Source: Segatella copri (lineage in GTDB: Bacteria; Bacteroidota; Bacteroidia; Bacteroidales; Bacteroidaceae). From it: 61,285 bases of DNA. Position 1 is the first letter of the stretch. Each line of letters opens with the position of its first letter. This document shows, one piece after another, positions 15,554-24,462 of the stretch. The notes beneath the pieces are model-generated. The model was not told the DNA's origin. It was given only the letters and a program-made list of their open reading frames with translations, and did not search any database. The position numbers were made by a program, and so were the translations under genes. The stretch lies in contig NZ_JAHOEA010000020.1 in NCBI RefSeq assembly GCF_019127135.1, positions 1 to 61,285 on the forward strand, in the 5' to 3' direction.

Positions 15554-16987
15554 ATGGATACAAAAACAATGTTAGTGGCGATGACATGCCTTTGTGCATT
15601 CAACAGCCTTCAGGGAAATGCTCAGGTGGTAGGAGGTAATACTTTGGCTGCAACTGTGGTTGAGCAGCATAGAATCACGCTTCGTGACAGTATCTTAAAC
15701 CATATTAGCGGAGCAAAGATTGCTGAGAAATCATTGCAGATTAAGAAGTTTGGAGCCAAGAACGATGGTAAGACCGATTGCCGTGCAGCCTTTGCCAAGG
15801 CTATCAAGAAGGCTTCGGCTATGAAGGGTGCCAAAATCGTGGTGCCTGCAGGTACCTATTATATCAAGGGACCTATCGTACTAGCAAGCAATATCTGTCT
15901 GGAACTGCAGAAGGGAGCTACCCTGAAGTTTGCGCCAGAAGAGAAGTACTATCCTATCGTTAATACCAGTTGGGAGGGAACTTTCCTCTACAACTATTCT
16001 CCTCTCATCTATGCCTATGGCTGCAAGAACGTTTCCATCATCGGCGAGGGCACTATCGACGGTAATGCCATGACCACCTTTGCCAAGTGGAAGCCTAATC
16101 AGAAGAAAGCGCAGCAGTTGAGCCGCAAGATGAATCACGAGGAAGTGCCTGTAAGTGAGCGCAAGTTTGGAGATGGCTGTTGGCTTCGTCCTCAGCTCGT
16201 GCAACTCTATAATTGCCAAGATGTTACCTTGGAAGGTGTGAAGATTACCAATTCTCCATTCTGGTGCATCCATCTGCTGAAGAGCGAGAATATCATCTGT
16301 CGTAATCTGCGATATGATGCCAAACTTGTCAATAACGATGGTATTGACCCGGAGTGTTCCCGAAACATTCTGATAGAGGGGGTGGCTTTTGATAATGGCG
16401 ATGACAACGTTGCCATCAAGAGTGGTCGTGATAATGATGGCTGGAATGCCAAGATGCCATCAGAGAACATCATCATCCGAAACTGCCATTTCAAGGGCTT
16501 GCATGCTGTGGTTATCGGTAGCGAAATGTCTTCGGGAGTAAGAAACGTCATCGTAGAGAACTGCGATTATGCTGGTTATTGCAAGCGTGGCATCTTTATC
16601 AAGACCAATCCCGACCGTGGCGGTTTTGTGGAGAATGTTTTCGTAAAGAACTGCAGTTTTGGCGATGTGGAAGACCTCTTCTATGTAACCAGCCGTTATG
16701 CTGGCGAGGGGTTGACCAATCATCATTTCTCTACCGTGAAGAATATCTTTGTGGATGGTTTGAAGTGTAACAACGTGAGCGCTGCAGCCTTGGTTTTGCA
16801 GGGTACAGAGGCTAAGCCTGTTACTAATGTTTCTTTCGATAATATTGAGGTGAAGAATGCCAAGACTGGCATCAGCTTCGAGAATGTAATGGGGGTAAAC
16901 ATGGGTGAATGCAGCATTGGCGGCAAGGTGGGAACTCCTACCCAGGTTACATCAAAGGATAAAGTTTTGGAAAGAAATAACAAGTAA
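15554..16987 (+). CDS. Glycoside hydrolase family 28 (polygalacturonase-like), exported
   Basis: The protein has 477 residues with an N-terminal signal (TMLVAMTCLCAFNSLQGNAQ). It is a right-handed beta-helix of family GH28, which hydrolyses galacturonan or related pectin chains. All hallmark motifs are visible: NNDGIDPE (260-267) with catalytic Asp262, GDDNVAIKSG (282-291) with Asp283/284, GSE near 322-324, and RGIFIKT (345-351). In many GH28 enzymes the third motif is G-H-G; here it is I-G-S-E, as in exo-acting or rhamnogalacturonan-type relatives, so the exact linkage is open. It acts in the periplasm or at the cell surface. It stands alone rather than in a SusCD locus. Confidence 0.93.
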   Translation: MDTKTMLVAMTCLCAFNSLQGNAQVVGGNTLAATVVEQHRITLRDSILNHISGAKIAEKSLQIKKFGAKNDGKTDCRAAFAKAIKKASAMKGAKIVVPAGTYYIKGPIVLASNICLELQKGATLKFAPEEKYYPIVNTSWEGTFLYNYSPLIYAYGCKNVSIIGEGTIDGNAMTTFAKWKPNQKKAQQLSRKMNHEEVPVSERKFGDGCWLRPQLVQLYNCQDVTLEGVKITNSPFWCIHLLKSENIICRNLRYDAKLVNNDGIDPECSRNILIEGVAFDNGDDNVAIKSGRDNDGWNAKMPSENIIIRNCHFKGLHAVVIGSEMSSGVRNVIVENCDYAGYCKRGIFIKTNPDRGGFVENVFVKNCSFGDVEDLFYVTSRYAGEGLTNHHFSTVKNIFVDGLKCNNVSAAALVLQGTEAKPVTNVSFDNIEVKNAKTGISFENVMGVNMGECSIGGKVGTPTQVTSKDKVLERNNK

Positions 16988-17013
16988 ACTTTTCTCTTTT
17001 CAATCTTTTTTCG

Positions 17014-17021
17014 TACTTTTG
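17014..17021 (+). promoter_or_regulatory. -7 promoter box of the Nudix gene
   Basis: TACTTTTG lies 50 bases before ATG 17072. Confidence 0.6.
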
Positions 17022-17071
17022 CACCATCAATTAAAATAAAGAAAATCCAGTTTTTTAAATGAAGTAAGAAA

Positions 17072-17620
17072 ATGGCTGATAAAGATATGAAATGGAAGAC
17101 GCTCTCGCAGAAGTATCTGATAGAGAAGCCATGGCTCACGGCACGAGTGGATAAGGTGGAATTGCCTACGGGAGCCATTATCGATGAATATTACGTGCTG
17201 GAATATCCCGATTGGGTGAACACCATCGCCATCACGAAGGACGGAATGTTCGTATTTGTGCGCCAGTATCGCTATGCGATAGGTAAGACGGTGAATGAAC
17301 TCTGCGCAGGAGTGATAGAGAAGGGCGAGGACCCGATGGCGGCTGCCAAGCGAGAGCTGATGGAAGAGACTGGGTTCGGTGGCGGAAACTGGCAGAAGTG
17401 GATGACGATTTCGGCTAATCCGAGCACTCATACCAATCTTACCCATTGCTATCTGGCTACGGATGTGGAGCGCATGGATGTTCAGCATCTTGACCAGGCT
17501 GAGGATATCGAGGTTCGCCTCTTCTCAAGAGAAGAAGTAATGGAAATGCTGGAGAAGGGAGAAATCTGGCAGAGCCTGATGGCCGCTCCGCTATGGAAGT
17601 ATTTTGCGAAGGAAAAGTAA
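17072..17620 (+). CDS. Nudix hydrolase (ADP-ribose pyrophosphatase-like)
   Basis: This 182-residue cytoplasmic protein has a complete Nudix box G-x5-E-x7-REUxEExGU at residues 80-102 (Gly80, Glu86, Arg94-Glu95, Glu98-Glu99, Gly101), which binds metal for pyrophosphate hydrolysis. The N-terminal strand region and FVRQYRYAIGKTVNELCAG before the box resemble ADP-ribose/NDP-sugar pyrophosphatases. The substrate is inferred. It is followed 57 bases later by a cupin gene on the same strand. Confidence 0.92.
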   Translation: MADKDMKWKTLSQKYLIEKPWLTARVDKVELPTGAIIDEYYVLEYPDWVNTIAITKDGMFVFVRQYRYAIGKTVNELCAGVIEKGEDPMAAAKRELMEETGFGGGNWQKWMTISANPSTHTNLTHCYLATDVERMDVQHLDQAEDIEVRLFSREEVMEMLEKGEIWQSLMAAPLWKYFAKEK

Positions 17621-17677
17621 ACTGCAACTTTTTACTTGCAAGAGTAAAGTAGACATTAAACAATAAACATTATAAAG

Positions 17678-18010
17678 ATGGTAATAGATTTCGAAAAGAT
17701 TGCTGAGGCTCATTTGGAGGGCTTCAAGGGTGGACAGGGAAAACTCGATACTCGTAACTATGTGGATGACAAGGTGAAGATTATGTATTCCACCTTGCGT
17801 CCGGGTGCATCAACTGGTCTTCATACTCATGAGGGCAACTGCGAGATTATCTATGTGGTAAGCGGCACTGCTACTTTCCATTATGATGATACCGTGGAGG
17901 AGGTTCGACAGGGACAGGTGCATTACTGCCCGATGAACCACGCTCATTATATGGAGAATCTCACTGACCATGATCTGGTGTATCTCGCCATTGTGCCTGA
18001 GCATCATTAA
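17678..18010 (+). CDS. Single-domain cupin
   Basis: This 110-residue beta-barrel cupin has the two metal-binding motifs: His49, His51 and Glu56 (GLHTHEGNCEI) and His88/His90 (PMNHAH). Such small cupins serve as isomerases, dioxygenases or sensors; nothing here fixes the role. It is probably cotranscribed with the Nudix gene. A bidirectional hairpin lies downstream. Confidence 0.85.
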   Translation: MVIDFEKIAEAHLEGFKGGQGKLDTRNYVDDKVKIMYSTLRPGASTGLHTHEGNCEIIYVVSGTATFHYDDTVEEVRQGQVHYCPMNHAHYMENLTDHDLVYLAIVPEHH

Positions 18011-18068
18011 TATCCTTGAAACATCAATTAGGGAAAACGCATCATATTCCTCAAGGAAAACGAAAAAA

Positions 18069-18120
18069 GAAAGTCCAACTCGGATGCCTCTCTCTCAGAA
18101 AGGCTCCAAGCTGGACTTTC
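18069..18120. terminator. Bidirectional terminator between cupin and VOC genes
   Basis: GAAAGTCCA (18069-18077) pairs with TGGACTTTC (18112-18120), flanked by A-rich sequence on the left and T-rich sequence on the right, between convergent genes. Confidence 0.75.
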
Positions 18121-18194
18121 GTCATTTTTATCTCTCTCTCTCTTTCTCTTGTATTGCTATGCTAATCTGTGTTTATCTAAAAGTCAGCTGCGGA

Positions 18195-18584
18195 TTAGAG
18201 TTTCTCGCAGAATTCGATTTTCTCCTTGTTTGGACCCTCAATGGTGAAGAACTTTACGCCGTTCTCCCAGAAAGGAAGACCATTTACCTGCTGATCCAGC
18301 ATCTTGAAGGTGCCGGCTTCCTTCACTACCAGGAAGAGATTCTCTATGTTCTTTACATCGATGGCGATGTGGTCGATGGCTCCATATTCCATCTTTGCCT
18401 GATGGTTCTGATAGGTCTCGATGATGAGATTGTGGAGCTGGAGGAAGGCTACTTCCTCGGTGCCGTTTACTGTGCGGAGGGCTGTCTCGAAGCCCAGGGC
18501 ATGATAAAACTCAATGGTCTTGTTGATGTCGTTGGTAGGAATGCCAATGTGCTGCACACCTGTTGTAAAATCTTTAATCTTCAT
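18195..18584 (-). CDS. VOC (glyoxalase/dioxygenase fold) protein
   Basis: This 129-residue protein has two beta-alpha-beta-beta-beta modules. The first opens with VQHIGIPTNDINKTIEFYHALGF (His near residue 12); the second has YGAIDHIAIDVKNIENLF, and the protein closes with GPNKEKIEFCE. These are the usual positions of VOC metal ligands (His, Glu). Relatives include lactoylglutathione lyase and methylmalonyl-CoA epimerase, but the substrate is not clear. It lies 55 bases downstream of the barrel gene on the same strand. Confidence 0.85.
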   Translation of the reverse strand: MKIKDFTTGVQHIGIPTNDINKTIEFYHALGFETALRTVNGTEEVAFLQLHNLIIETYQNHQAKMEYGAIDHIAIDVKNIENLFLVVKEAGTFKMLDQQVNGLPFWENGVKFFTIEGPNKEKIEFCEKL

Positions 18585-18639
18585 AATGAATCTGTGTTTA
18601 GATGATTGTTATGATAAAACTTTCTGTGTTTTTTGAGAT

Positions 18640-19374
18640 TTAGAAGCGGATGATTTCTGCTCCAATCTGGAAATAGCTCTCGTTGCTCTGAGGATTCCAC
18701 ATGCCCTTGGCATAAACCGGAACGGTGTAGTTGCCGAGCTTGAGGTCGTGGGAGGCTTGCAGCGATACGTGAACGATGCCTGCCGTGGTTCCAAAGAAGT
18801 GGGCATCCTCGCCAGCTCTGTTCAGGGCGAAGGCTCCACCAACTCCTGCATCTACCTTCCAGCCATCCTTCTGGTAGATAGGGTATTCCGCATAGGCGAA
18901 GGTGGAATATTTCTGCTTCGTATTGTCGCTGTTGCGGTCGCGTCCGAAGACTACCGTTGACCAGCTCAGGAGCAGTGGAAACTTCTCGTCCTGAAACCGG
19001 TAGCTTAATGTAGCATCGAGGAATCGGCCCGTGGTATGGGCAGAGTAGTTCCAGTATTCCTTATTATTATAGGTGGCACCAGGGGAGAAGTTGTAGGTGT
19101 CCCACAGGGCGAATCCCCATCCGCCAGCCTTCAGATTCAGATAATGGTTAAACTCCTTATAGGAGCCTTCCGAGTTGCAACCACCCCAAAGGCCCACGGT
19201 AACGTGGTCATTGACCATCGTATAGCTCAGGTCGGTGAGGAGGACGATGCCGTCGGAAACTTCCATGCCACGCCACAGATGATTGTTCTGCACGTTGGCT
19301 TTCAGATGGAGCTGTGCCTGGGCATTTCCCAGACACGCTGCCATCATCAATACAATAACTACAATTCTTTTCAT
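18640..19374 (-). CDS. Outer-membrane beta-barrel protein (TorF-like porin)
   Basis: The protein has 244 residues with a signal peptide (KRIVVIVLMMAACLGNAQAQ, cleavage near 21). The rest alternates aromatic and polar residues in short strands, typical of a barrel, and the final residue is Phe, the usual outer-membrane sorting signal. N-NHLWRGMEVSDGIVLLTDLSY at the start resembles the TorF/'putative porin' family. The substrate is unknown. It is probably cotranscribed with the VOC gene. Confidence 0.7.
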   Translation of the reverse strand: MKRIVVIVLMMAACLGNAQAQLHLKANVQNNHLWRGMEVSDGIVLLTDLSYTMVNDHVTVGLWGGCNSEGSYKEFNHYLNLKAGGWGFALWDTYNFSPGATYNNKEYWNYSAHTTGRFLDATLSYRFQDEKFPLLLSWSTVVFGRDRNSDNTKQKYSTFAYAEYPIYQKDGWKVDAGVGGAFALNRAGEDAHFFGTTAGIVHVSLQASHDLKLGNYTVPVYAKGMWNPQSNESYFQIGAEIIRF

Positions 19375-19497
19375 GGTTTTACTACAAAATAAACTTTTTG
19401 AACCTAACTAATTATGAACCTTATAAACGTTAACTAATTACTTAAACCATATATTACAGATAATTATAATTTGCATATAATTTGGGCAAATAAGGGC

Positions 19498-20382
19498 TTA
19501 TCTTATAAATTCCTTTGGCAAGACCGACATGGCTCCATTCTGTGTACAGACGAATGCTGAAACCTTTACAGCCAATTCATGTGCCTCTCTGACGCTCTTG
19601 CCCTTCAGGATGCTTGCCACGAATGCGCCTGTGAATGAATCACCGGCACCTACTGTGTCTGCCACTTCCACTTTTGGTGTCTCGATAAACGAAACCTCGC
19701 CAGGAGTGAACACATAACTGCCGTTTACGCCGCAGGTAAGGATGAGCATCTTCAGATTATACTTGCCCAAGAGGAGCCAGCATTTATTCTCCAAGTCGAT
19801 GCCCGGATAGCCGAAGATGCGGCTTACGGTGATCAATTCCTCGTCGTTGATCTTGAGGATGTTGCATCGTTTGATGCTCTCGGTGATAATTTCCTTGGTA
19901 TAGAATCCCTGACGGAGATTGATATCGAATATTTTGAGGATTCCTTCTCCCTCAGGCATGTGGTCGAGGAAGCGGTAGATGGTGTTGCGGGAAACCTCGT
20001 TGCGCTGAGCCAGCGAACCGAAGCAGGCTGCGGTGCAGTTCTTTGCCAATTCCTCCAGGGCTGGGGTGTAAGGAATGTTGTCCCAGGCTGCTCCTTCCTT
20101 AATGTCGTAGCAAGGAATGCCGTTGGCATCGAGTGAAACCTGGACGGTGCCTGTAGGGTAGGCTACCTTATCTATCTGATAGTTGAGATGGTGATCGTTG
20201 AGTTCCTTTTCCAGTTCCTTGCCCAGCTCATCATCGCCCATTGCGCTGACCGCACAGCTATTGAGTCCGAACTGTGAAACGTGGTAAGCAAAGTTGGCAG
20301 GAGCGCCACCTAGCTTCTTTCCTTCAGGAAGCACATCGAAGAGTGCCTCGCCGATACCTATCACTGATTGTTTCTTTTCCAT
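19498..20382 (-). CDS. Fructokinase (PfkB family)
   Basis: This 294-residue ribokinase-fold enzyme phosphorylates fructose to fructose-6-phosphate. The substrate-side motif GGAPANFAYHVSQFG (25-39) and the ATP/catalytic motif DTVGAGDSFTGAF (base Asp248) are clear. The start at 20382 is chosen because the frame's earliest ATG precedes the promoter; ATG 20388 is the alternative. The promoter at 20431-20462 is preceded by three LacI-type operators (20484-20526), the same arrangement as at the transporter and mannitol dehydrogenase promoters. It is therefore the common lower step of the polyol pathway in this locus. Confidence 0.93.
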   Translation of the reverse strand: MEKKQSVIGIGEALFDVLPEGKKLGGAPANFAYHVSQFGLNSCAVSAMGDDELGKELEKELNDHHLNYQIDKVAYPTGTVQVSLDANGIPCYDIKEGAAWDNIPYTPALEELAKNCTAACFGSLAQRNEVSRNTIYRFLDHMPEGEGILKIFDINLRQGFYTKEIITESIKRCNILKINDEELITVSRIFGYPGIDLENKCWLLLGKYNLKMLILTCGVNGSYVFTPGEVSFIETPKVEVADTVGAGDSFTGAFVASILKGKSVREAHELAVKVSAFVCTQNGAMSVLPKEFIR

Positions 20383-20430
20383 TGTCATTTTTACTTTAAG
20401 AATGTTAGAGATGTTACTTGATTTCTGTTG

Positions 20431-20462
20431 CAAAGGTAGCATTTTTCAGCTACCTTCACAAA
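20431..20462 (-). promoter_or_regulatory. Fructokinase promoter
   Basis: On the minus strand TTTG (20462-20459), 20 bases, TACCTTTG (20438-20431). The nearest operator 12-mer begins 45 bases upstream of the -7 box. Confidence 0.85.
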
Positions 20463-20483
20463 GAAAAATCATCTAAACTTTCT

Positions 20484-20526
20484 GCAAACGTTCCCGCAAT
20501 CGTTTCCAATTTCTGCAATCGTTTGC
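20484..20526 (-). promoter_or_regulatory. Triple LacI-type operator array A (fructokinase)
   Basis: Three 12-mers with a central CG are present: GCAAACGTTCCC (20484-20495), GCAATCGTTTCC (20496-20507), a 7-base gap, and GCAATCGTTTGC (20515-20526). The array lies wholly upstream of the -33 element. Its order and spacing match arrays B and C. Confidence 0.85.
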
Positions 20527-20550
20527 AGTATGTTTCTTCTCTCCTATCCT

Positions 20551-21600
20551 TTATTTATTCTCTCCTGGTTTCTGTTCGAAATCGATGAGAACCTTCATGC
20601 TTGTTTCGCGATGAGCGTCGATAAACTTGTAGGCATCATCGTATTCCTCGAAGGCAAAGCGGTTGCTTACCAGTGGCTTGAGGTTAACGATACCCTTGTT
20701 GACATAATCGATGGCTGTGAGATAATCTTCGTGGCGATACATCATTGAACCGATGAGTCTCAACTCATGCTCGCCCAGATAGAACATGCTGAGGGCTGGG
20801 TCCTTGGCAAAGACTGCCACAACCACGATGTCGCTACCTTTCTCGATGGTCTCCATCAGCGAACGGATGGAAACTTCTACACCTGCTACCTCGAAACCTA
20901 CCTGATAGCCTTCCTCTCCGAAAAGTTCCTGGGCTGCCTCCTTCAAGGTCTTCTTGGTGATGTTGAGAGTATGCTTGATGCCGCACTCGCGAGCCTTAGC
21001 CAGGCGGAGGTCGCTTACATCGGTAATGAGTACATTCTTGGCACCACGTGCAATGCAGAACTGGGCTATGAGGTTGCCGATGGTTCCTGCACCGCTCACT
21101 ACTACATTCTTACCCTTTACGTCGGTGCGGTTGCTGGCATGGGCACCAACGGCTGAAGGCTCAATCATGGCACCATAGTCGAGGCTCATGCCTTCCGGCA
21201 ACTTAGCCACGCGGTCGTCATCTACAACAAAGAAATCCTGTGCTGCACCATCTGCCTGGAAAGCCTGAACACGCAGGTGCTCACAAACGTTATACTGTCC
21301 TCTCTTGCAAGGGTTGCACTTGCCGCAAACCAACTGTGGGCGAGCGGTGATGTGGTCGCCAGGCTTGCAGACGGTAACTTCGCTGCCTACAGCCATAACC
21401 ACTCCTGAGTACTCATGTCCCTGAACCACTGGGTAGAATGTGGCTGGGTGAAGACCGTGGTAAGAGTGAATCTCGCTACCGCAGATGCCGATGCGCTTGA
21501 TGTTGACGAGAACCTGATGAGCAGTTAAGTCTGCTGCCTTTGGTTCTGCTACTTCCTTGAATTCGATATGCTTTGGTTCTACCAATATTGCCTGTCTCAT
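20551..21600 (-). CDS. Zinc-dependent medium-chain dehydrogenase (sorbitol/L-iditol type)
   Basis: This 349-residue NAD(P)-dependent enzyme probably oxidises a sugar alcohol such as sorbitol to fructose. Catalytic zinc ligands are Cys40, His62 and Glu63 (GHEYSG); the structural zinc is held by Cys92, Cys95, Cys98 and Cys106. The Rossmann motif SGAGTIG lies at 169-175. The sequence is also compatible with threonine dehydrogenase-like enzymes. The polyol role rests on the neighbouring fructokinase, mannitol dehydrogenase and symporter. It starts 58 bases after the symporter stop without its own operator array, so it is likely in the symporter operon. Confidence 0.85.
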   Translation of the reverse strand: MRQAILVEPKHIEFKEVAEPKAADLTAHQVLVNIKRIGICGSEIHSYHGLHPATFYPVVQGHEYSGVVMAVGSEVTVCKPGDHITARPQLVCGKCNPCKRGQYNVCEHLRVQAFQADGAAQDFFVVDDDRVAKLPEGMSLDYGAMIEPSAVGAHASNRTDVKGKNVVVSGAGTIGNLIAQFCIARGAKNVLITDVSDLRLAKARECGIKHTLNITKKTLKEAAQELFGEEGYQVGFEVAGVEVSIRSLMETIEKGSDIVVVAVFAKDPALSMFYLGEHELRLIGSMMYRHEDYLTAIDYVNKGIVNLKPLVSNRFAFEEYDDAYKFIDAHRETSMKVLIDFEQKPGENK

Positions 21601-21658
21601 AATTATAATGTTTTGAAATTGTTATTGTTATGTTGGTGGGATGAAAGATCCCGTTTTT

Positions 21659-23053
21659 TTATTTCTTCTTATTCTCCAGATCGGTCATGATCTGCTTGTA
21701 TTGCTTCTTGTTGAGCTTGTAGAAGCAGAGGCATCCTGCGGTGATGATCCACAAGACTCCCGGAATGGTGCTGAAGGCGTGGTGCATGATGCTCAATACT
21801 TCTGGATTCTGCACTGCGTTGCTTACATATCCTGCACTGCCCAGAGCAATGGCGAGAAGCGATGTTCCGAGTGCCATTCCTATCTTGTTGCCCAGCGAAA
21901 TGAAGGCGTACTGGAATCCGTCGTTTCTGATGCCCGTCTTCCACTCGCCATACTCCACACAGTCGGGGATGATGGCATAGATGGCTGTATTGAAGCCTGA
22001 GAAGAAGAACCACGACAAAGCTGAGAACAGATAGAACATAATGGCGCTGCCGTTAGGGCTGAAGAAGTACAGACCTATCATCGTAATACCGGTGAGGAAA
22101 GCGAAGATGGCTGCCGTGAAACCCTTGTTGCCCGTTTTTCTGAATACCAGAGGGAAGCAGGCTGCACCTATGATGCTTGGCACGATGATGGCCATGGAAT
22201 AGTAGGAGAAGAGCGTTGCCGAACCTTCTACATAAGTGAAATAGTAGAGCATGTCAGCGTTGCGTCCGTAATGGATGAAACCGAAGAGCAACTGTCCTAA
22301 GAGGGCGAGCAGATAGGGCTTGTTCTTCATCACGGAGCGAAGCTGCACCTTTAGAGGGAGCTTCTGTCCCACAGGAACTTCTACCACTTCCTTGGTCTTG
22401 TGGAAGCAGAACAGATGGCAGGCGGCGAAGATGATGCCGTAGAGTACAGCCACAGCCAGATAACCATATTTGGTATCGCCTGCGCCAAACCAGCTGATGA
22501 GCGGAACAGTTACGATGTTGATTACTCCAATGGCCATCATGGCGCTCACCGAACGGCTGGTGTTGAGCTTGGCTCTCTCATCAATGTCTTGCGTCATGGC
22601 TCCGCAGAGTGTGCCGTAAGGCAGGTTCACGCAGGTATATCCCAGCACCAGGATGCAGTAGGTTACTGCCATATAGATAATCTTGGCGGTCTGGCTCCAT
22701 TCCGGATGAGCCCAGAAGGTGAGTATAAGTACCAGTGCCGTGATAGGAGCTCCGAAGAGCAGCCATGGGCGGAATCGTCCCCATCGGGTGTGGGTCTTGT
22801 CGGTAAGTGTGCCGATGATGGGGTCGTTGATGGCATCCCAGAATCGGGAAACAAGCATCAGGGTTGCTACGGCACCCATGCTGATTCCGAACACGTCGGT
22901 GTAGAAAATCATGAGGAAATTGCCCACGAACATCCAACTGAAGTTGCAGCCCACATCGCCCATTCCATAGGCGAGCTTACTGATGAAGGGAACCTTTCCC
23001 TGTGAATTGTTCTCTAGCGAAGTGTTCGCTTGAAATTTAGAATCTTGTTCCAT
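21659..23053 (-). CDS. GPH-family sugar:cation symporter (MFS)
   Basis: This 464-residue inner-membrane transporter has about 12 hydrophobic segments. Residues 25-100 carry the melibiose-permease family signature: YGMGDVGCNFSW, then SRFWDAINDPIIGTLTDKT and the Arg-rich RWGRFRPWLL. GPH carriers import glycosides, pentosides or hexuronides with H+ or Na+; here a polyol or related sugar is inferred from the neighbouring dehydrogenase and fructokinase. It is the first gene of a minus-strand operon with the dehydrogenase, driven by the promoter at 23154-23185 with operator array B. Confidence 0.93.
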   Translation of the reverse strand: MEQDSKFQANTSLENNSQGKVPFISKLAYGMGDVGCNFSWMFVGNFLMIFYTDVFGISMGAVATLMLVSRFWDAINDPIIGTLTDKTHTRWGRFRPWLLFGAPITALVLILTFWAHPEWSQTAKIIYMAVTYCILVLGYTCVNLPYGTLCGAMTQDIDERAKLNTSRSVSAMMAIGVINIVTVPLISWFGAGDTKYGYLAVAVLYGIIFAACHLFCFHKTKEVVEVPVGQKLPLKVQLRSVMKNKPYLLALLGQLLFGFIHYGRNADMLYYFTYVEGSATLFSYYSMAIIVPSIIGAACFPLVFRKTGNKGFTAAIFAFLTGITMIGLYFFSPNGSAIMFYLFSALSWFFFSGFNTAIYAIIPDCVEYGEWKTGIRNDGFQYAFISLGNKIGMALGTSLLAIALGSAGYVSNAVQNPEVLSIMHHAFSTIPGVLWIITAGCLCFYKLNKKQYKQIMTDLENKKK

Positions 23054-23153
23054 ATTTCTTTTTTTAGGTTTGATTGTGATACTTAATGTTGTTTATTCTT
23101 TGTCTTGTGAAAAAATAGAGCGATTTGAGAAATCGTTTTTCCTTTTCACGCTG

Positions 23154-23185
23154 CAAAGATAGAATGTTTTTACTGGTAAAACAAG
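23154..23185 (-). promoter_or_regulatory. Symporter operon promoter
   Basis: TATCTTTG on the minus strand (23161-23154), with a weak -33 CTTG (23185-23182). There are 45 bases between the -7 box and the nearest operator. Confidence 0.8.
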
Positions 23186-23206
23186 AAAAAAAACGATTCT
23201 TTTTTC

Positions 23207-23249
23207 GCAACCGTTCCCGCAACCGTTCCCATTTTCCGCAACCGTTCCC
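23207..23249. promoter_or_regulatory. Triple LacI-type operator array B, shared by divergent promoters
   Basis: Three identical 12-mers GCAACCGTTCCC occur at 23207-23218, 23219-23230 and 23238-23249, with a 7-base gap before the last. The array sits exactly midway: 45 bases from the symporter -7 box on one side and 45 from the regulator's -7 box on the other. Confidence 0.88.
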
Positions 23250-23267
23250 AAAAAGATTTCTCAGTTT

Positions 23268-23302
23268 TTTGTTGTTGCTTTCATGGAAAATAAGTATCTT
23301 TG
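23268..23302 (+). promoter_or_regulatory. Promoter of the first LacI regulator gene
   Basis: TATCTTTG at 23295-23302, with TTTG at 23268-23271 (spacing 23, slightly long). The operator array ends 45 bases upstream of the -7 box. Confidence 0.75.
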
Positions 23303-23333
23303 CGGGCACATTTAACAAGAAAGAAAAAGAGAT

Positions 23334-24341
23334 ATGGCAAAATATGTAACCATCATGGATATTGCAAGGGAGTTGGGGATTTCCAAGTCCACCGTTTCGC
23401 GTGCTCTTTCGGGAGATACGGGTAATGTGAAGACGGAAACCTTGCAGAAGATATTGGCAACTGCCGAGCGGATGGGCTATCATCGCAACGAACTGGCAGT
23501 GAACTTTCGCCAGCAGAGTACTCATAACATCGGCATCATCATCCCCGAAATCGTAACAACGTTCTATATGACCTTTATTAATGATGCTCAAGCCATCTTG
23601 CGCAAGCAGGGGTATAAGGTGATGATTGCCATCTCTAACGAGAATCCTGAGCAGGAGAGAGAGAGCATTTTGATGATGGAGCAGCTGCGTGTGGATGGCA
23701 TCCTGATGAGTGCATGCGATAAGGAGCATAATGTGGACCTATATAATAAGGTGATAGAAAGAGGCATTCCCATTGTGTTTTTCGATAGAACGGTGGAGAA
23801 GGTAAAGGCTTCACAGGTGCACATGGACGATTACATCATGTCGTTTTTCATGGTGGAGGCTTTGTTGCGCAAGGGGTATAAGCATATTATTCATATCCCG
23901 GGACCTGCTTATATCCGAAACAGCTATGAACGATTGAGGGGCTATAGGGATGCGCTGGAAAAGTTTCATATAGAGTATCAGGCGCAAGATGTCTTGTCGC
24001 CAGCCTTGTCGGCTGAAGAGGGTAGTTGGGTGATGGAGCGTTTCCTGGAGAAGAATGTGCCCTTTGATGCGGTATTTGGCTTTACGGAGACTGCTGTGTT
24101 GGGAGCCAAGAGTGCTATCCAGAAGCGTGGCTTGCGCATTCCTGAGGATGTGGCACTTTGCTGCATGTCGGGCACAGCCTTGGCTACTTTGGTTCATCCT
24201 CAGTTGACGGTAGTGGAGCAGCCTATTGAGAAAATGGCGCAGGAAAGTTGCCGACTGTTGCTGGAGCATATTGCCGATGGTTATAGAAGGATAGAGGAAA
24301 TTGCATTGAGAGGTGAAACAGTGATAAGGGAATCTACTTAA
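23334..24341 (+). CDS. LacI-family transcriptional regulator (first of two)
   Basis: The protein has 335 residues. The N-terminal LacI helix-turn-helix is at about 5-26 (VTIMDIARELGISKSTVSRAL), with the hinge helix following, then a periplasmic-binding-protein-like effector domain from about residue 60 (NIGIIIPEI, FFDRTVEKV, DAVFGFTETA). It is divergent from the symporter operon and shares operator array B, so it probably controls the symporter and itself. Because the operators lie upstream of the -33 region, it may activate. The effector is not identifiable; a polyol, fructose or a phosphate ester is plausible. Confidence 0.93.
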   Translation: MAKYVTIMDIARELGISKSTVSRALSGDTGNVKTETLQKILATAERMGYHRNELAVNFRQQSTHNIGIIIPEIVTTFYMTFINDAQAILRKQGYKVMIAISNENPEQERESILMMEQLRVDGILMSACDKEHNVDLYNKVIERGIPIVFFDRTVEKVKASQVHMDDYIMSFFMVEALLRKGYKHIIHIPGPAYIRNSYERLRGYRDALEKFHIEYQAQDVLSPALSAEEGSWVMERFLEKNVPFDAVFGFTETAVLGAKSAIQKRGLRIPEDVALCCMSGTALATLVHPQLTVVEQPIEKMAQESCRLLLEHIADGYRRIEEIALRGETVIREST

Positions 24342-24373
24342 TAAAGGTATCGACTTCTGAAATCTGCATAAAA

Positions 24374-24418
24374 GAAACGGGTGTATCATCTATATTATTG
24401 AATGATACACCCGTTTTC
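24374..24418. terminator. Bidirectional terminator between lacI-type gene and ndh
   Basis: GAAACGGGTGTATCAT (24374-24389) pairs with ATGATACACCCGTTTTC (24402-24418), with one G-T pair, between convergent genes. Confidence 0.8.
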
Positions 24419-24462
24419 TATCTCTTTATCTTAAGCTTTTAAACTTAATCTATCGCCTTATC

